From positions 1,008,189-1,072,188 of the forward strand of contig NW_019091357.1 in assembly GCF_001949145.1 (NCBI RefSeq): a stretch of 64,000 nucleotides of DNA. Direction: 5' to 3'. The DNA comes from Acanthaster planci (Eukaryota > Echinodermata > Asteroidea > Valvatida > Acanthasteridae). Both the position numbers and the translations under genes were made by a program. Below the pieces are notes generated by a model. The model was not told where the DNA came from, did not search any database, and saw nothing but the letters and a program-made list of their open reading frames with translations. Shown here one piece after another: positions 61,272 through 64,000 of the stretch (within the stretch, counting starts at the first letter, position 1; every line of letters begins with the position of its first letter).

Positions 61272-64000
61272 GTAAGTACTAATTTGGTCAACATTCCTCA
61301 CTTTGTTCGATGTTGGAAACTATTACAGCTTTATTACTGCTTCGAATTGAAGTCACATCTTGTTAATTCACCGTGCCGTTAAGCAGCTCCATAGAATGAA
61401 ACCGACACAATGGTAAGCAATACCAACGAGCATATGTACTCAATCAAGAATCATGGTTTTTTCTAGATAGGAATTCTCTACCTCCTCAGCTCGTCCTTAG
61501 TGTCATATTTGCACTTGTGCTTTTGGGCAGAGTCCAGGAAAAAGTCGCAACCTTTCAACCTAAAAGAATCCCGCGCGAAACAATTCATCGGCTGCAGCGT
61601 CAAACACAATTATTTTTGCCCGCGTTTTTCATCAAAGTGGCAACCCTTCTTGTAGTTTATTTTACAATGTACATTCGCACCAGAGGGAAGTTCCCCTAGG
61701 CAAAATCATGCGACAAAAGGACAGAAAATTGGTTTGCTACCGGGAGTAAATCAGCTACCGTATCGTCAAGAGAGAAAACAGAGAGATGTTTCATCGGAGA
61801 ATTAGCTTTGTTGAAGTGGAACCGTACTAGTAGAAATTCAGTCATGGGAATCACCGGTCCGCGGTCTCTTGGCGCTCAGCTAATTGAATTTTATGTCCGG
61901 TTTATTACAAGGTATAGGGACTACCTCTTCAAATTGAAACTTAAATATTTTCGTTTGTAGATCAGTGTGTTGTCACTCAAATGGTGGAGTTACTCAACAT
62001 TTGGGAAATATCACATTTGAAGAAAATGAAGAGCCAGTTCCCACCACCTAGTTCCTTTCCCCTGCCAACAAAACCTCAAAAGGGCTGAATTTATTGGTGT
62101 ACCAAGTTGGTCAGATGACAAAATGGTCCCCTTTACCTGCCAGTGATGATAAAAAAAATGCTGTCGGTGTTTAATTACATAGGCACCCACAATGTCTGAT
62201 ACTTCAAGGTAACACATTAAGCTATACTCCCTTGCCCCAATTCATCTACATGTAATTCCTAGTGCAAATATGAACCCATGTAACCGTTTTCAGGACTGAC
62301 AAACAGTATACACACCTGATATTTGTGCCGAAAGTTTAGGTACCGGTAATATATGTGGACGGCGAGAGATTAGTTCTTGCCCGACCAAGCTGTAACAAGG
62401 AAATCATCTCTGATTAATTAATGAGAATCTTCCTGACTTAAGATGTCAAAGGGGGAAATTGCTGGTTCAATGTCTTCCTGAAGATAACGCAACGACTTGG
62501 CCTCGTTATTGGATCGAACTACACAATCGTGGTTAAATAAGCTGATATCGAGGGTAACTTCGAATTAAGAAAGGCATTGTGAACATAAATAGATTAATTT
62601 AATTTTCTGGCGCCCCATTTGAGTCAGGTTTTAGGACTTGTATTGCAGCACAGTGTCATTCTGGGAGCCACCTTTTGGGCAAGTTAAACATTTTCAGATC
62701 GGACCTTAAGTCACAATGGGTGGCTGGCCAGAACAGTGTAAATTAACTTGATTTGTGCACAACGATAATTTTCACAGTTACGTTGAGCTTTGGTTGGTTA
62801 ATAGTCATAATTTTATTTTGCCTTCCTACAGAATTTTTTAGTTTATGCAAATCTTTTCCTACTTTTTCATGACAGATAATTTTGACAATTTGTTTGTTGG
62901 TCACTAATTTATCCTGTTATCTCTGTGTATCAAGTAATGTAGTCGCTTGGAAAGCACAAGGTCATTAACTGAGTGTCAAAGGTCGAAAATGCATTGTTGT
63001 CGAAAGCGATCTTTTGCTTTGAAAGGCGACAAGCCTGTTTGCGCAAGAATGTTTTGATAAGATAACCTTGGTGTGTCCTTTCCAACCTTGTTACTTATCA
63101 AAAGTTCACCAGGCAGGGACAGTTGCATGTAACGCTCTGTCGTTACCGTTGCCATGGTAACGCCTTGTCAGTTATCTGTCGACGTTGAATCTAAATAAAG
63201 TGATTTAGGAACATTGTTGGAGTCAGAGTATGGAAAAACAAATCAGTTTCCTTTCTCACGGCAATTTGAAATTGTTTACAGTGTCCACTATATTGTGTAG
63301 CGCTTATCTGATTATAAAGTTTTGTCGATTTTTTCTCTCATTTCGGACATCCCAGGTGCTTATTTTATGGTACACGTATCGGCCGACACTACTGCTGTAG
63401 CCCTGAATACCATCACTTTATCATCAAACACAAACGAGTCGACACATCAAGGAACACTGAAACCCGAAATGGCAAACTCCGTGACCGGCAATCTTTCTGT
63501 GACGAGCCCAGCACAAAATGACTCTGATCCAGAGAGTACTACCCCCCAAAACTTGGGGCTAACAGAAGGTTTATCATCAAACACGACTCCACCAAAACCT
63601 ACGACTGGTTCACCAACAACTAGGTTACCGGTGACACAAAACCTTCCAACGACCGTCGAAAGACTGACAACAACTGTTGAGCTTACGAGAACAGCCTCCA
63701 CTCCTCCAAACACTACGAATTCGACCACCTCAAAAACTGTGACACCTGCCGGATATGTTGTCCACAATATCACCGGGGCACCTGCTCGCACATCACAAAC
63801 GGCTCACAATACCACCATGGAGCAAGGGAACCAGACTATACAGCCCGGAACTACTTCCGGGTCAGTTAAGCTGCTGACTTCGCCGCCACAAAATATGACG
63901 TCCACCCTGTATGAAGCAAGTGAAATTGTCGCCACCGAAACGGCAGTTGCAAATATTACGGACGGGGAAGAAATGACCGTGTATGTAACGTTAAATGTAA
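61193..64000 (+). CDS. Gene C model (3' end outside window): mucin-like secreted/membrane glycoprotein
   Basis: Exon 1 (61193-61271) and exon 2 (63356 to beyond 64000) join at phase 1, forming a Cys codon. The joined start has a basic n-region (MEQRARRLYRQEHSG), a hydrophobic core across the junction (IASACALALWTCAYFMVHVS), and a V-S-A cleavage context before DTTA. This is a textbook signal peptide that neither exon provides alone. The rest, at least 200 residues, is Thr/Ser/Pro-rich with at least ten N-glycosylation sequons (NES, NLS, NDS, NTT, NST, NIT, NQT, NMT types) and no cysteines. The reading frame is still open at the window end. By analogy with genes A and B, a membrane exon and tail are expected downstream. 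Confidence 0.7.
61272..63355 (+). other. Gene C intron 1 (2084 nt)
   Basis: Bounded by GTAAGT and a pyrimidine-rich acceptor (TTTTTTCTCTCATTT..CCCAG). AT-rich, with no other exon or repeat recognised. Confidence 0.6.
63356..64000 (+). CDS. Gene C exon 2 (partial): Ser/Thr-rich glycosylated ectodomain
   Basis: Uninterrupted frame from the acceptor to the window edge (215 codons), entered at phase 1. It begins AYFMVHVSADTTAVALN, the end of the signal core and its cleavage site, and then becomes mucin-like with segments such as SSNTTPPKPTTGSPTTRL and PPNTTNSTTSKTVTPAG. Both O-glycan density and N-sequons are high. The minus-strand frame over the same bases (63447-63791) is a shadow. Confidence 0.85.

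Noticed and set aside
63447-63791. 114-codon minus-strand frame, Val-rich
   Set aside because: Antisense shadow of the Thr-rich gene C exon (ACN codons read in reverse as Val/Gly/Cys).

Overview
This window is animal genomic DNA. It is AT-rich and gene-poor, its coding exons are split by GT..AG introns, and it carries a decayed non-LTR retrotransposon, foldback transposon remnants and one assembly gap (28288-28755). A neuropeptide-type GPCR with a single-exon coding region, a MAM-domain receptor and mucin-like membrane proteins suggest a marine invertebrate, perhaps a deuterostome such as an echinoderm or hemichordate. That placement is inference; nothing in the sequence settles the species.

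Layout. In 1-40 kb I find no convincing protein-coding gene. This part holds a 256-bp foldback element (9416-9671), a two-copy tandem duplication of about 148 bp (17867-18160), a 164-bp element with perfect 33-bp inverted ends (18296-18459), a cluster of four CCAAT boxes (27250-27585), the gap, a 243-bp foldback element (38029-38271), and the 3' end of a CR1/L2-like LINE on the minus strand (38750-39485). At 40237-42057 there is an intact rhodopsin-class GPCR of 606 residues with a roughly 290-residue third intracellular loop. Its coding sequence is in one exon, preceded by a splice acceptor, so a 5' UTR exon lies upstream.

From about 44.6 kb to the end, three single-pass membrane glycoprotein genes lie head to tail on the plus strand. 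Gene A (about 44643-52981) encodes a MAM ectodomain, a membrane helix and a 200-residue tail with YEEI and an ITIM-like tyrosine motif. Gene B (56036-58309) encodes a Ser/Thr-rich mucin-like ectodomain, a membrane helix and a tail with an NPTY motif. Gene C (61193 to beyond 64000) has a signal peptide split across a 2.1-kb intron and a long, heavily glycosylatable Ser/Thr-rich ectodomain; its membrane and tail exons lie outside the window. A and B share the same exon phases around the membrane exon (in at phase 1, out at phase 2), and A and C both appear to have a phase-1 signal-peptide exon. This suggests a local family of adhesion- or signalling-type surface proteins. Exon joins were read by eye; for gene A all proposed exons, including a less certain first exon, sum to an uninterrupted 489-codon frame.
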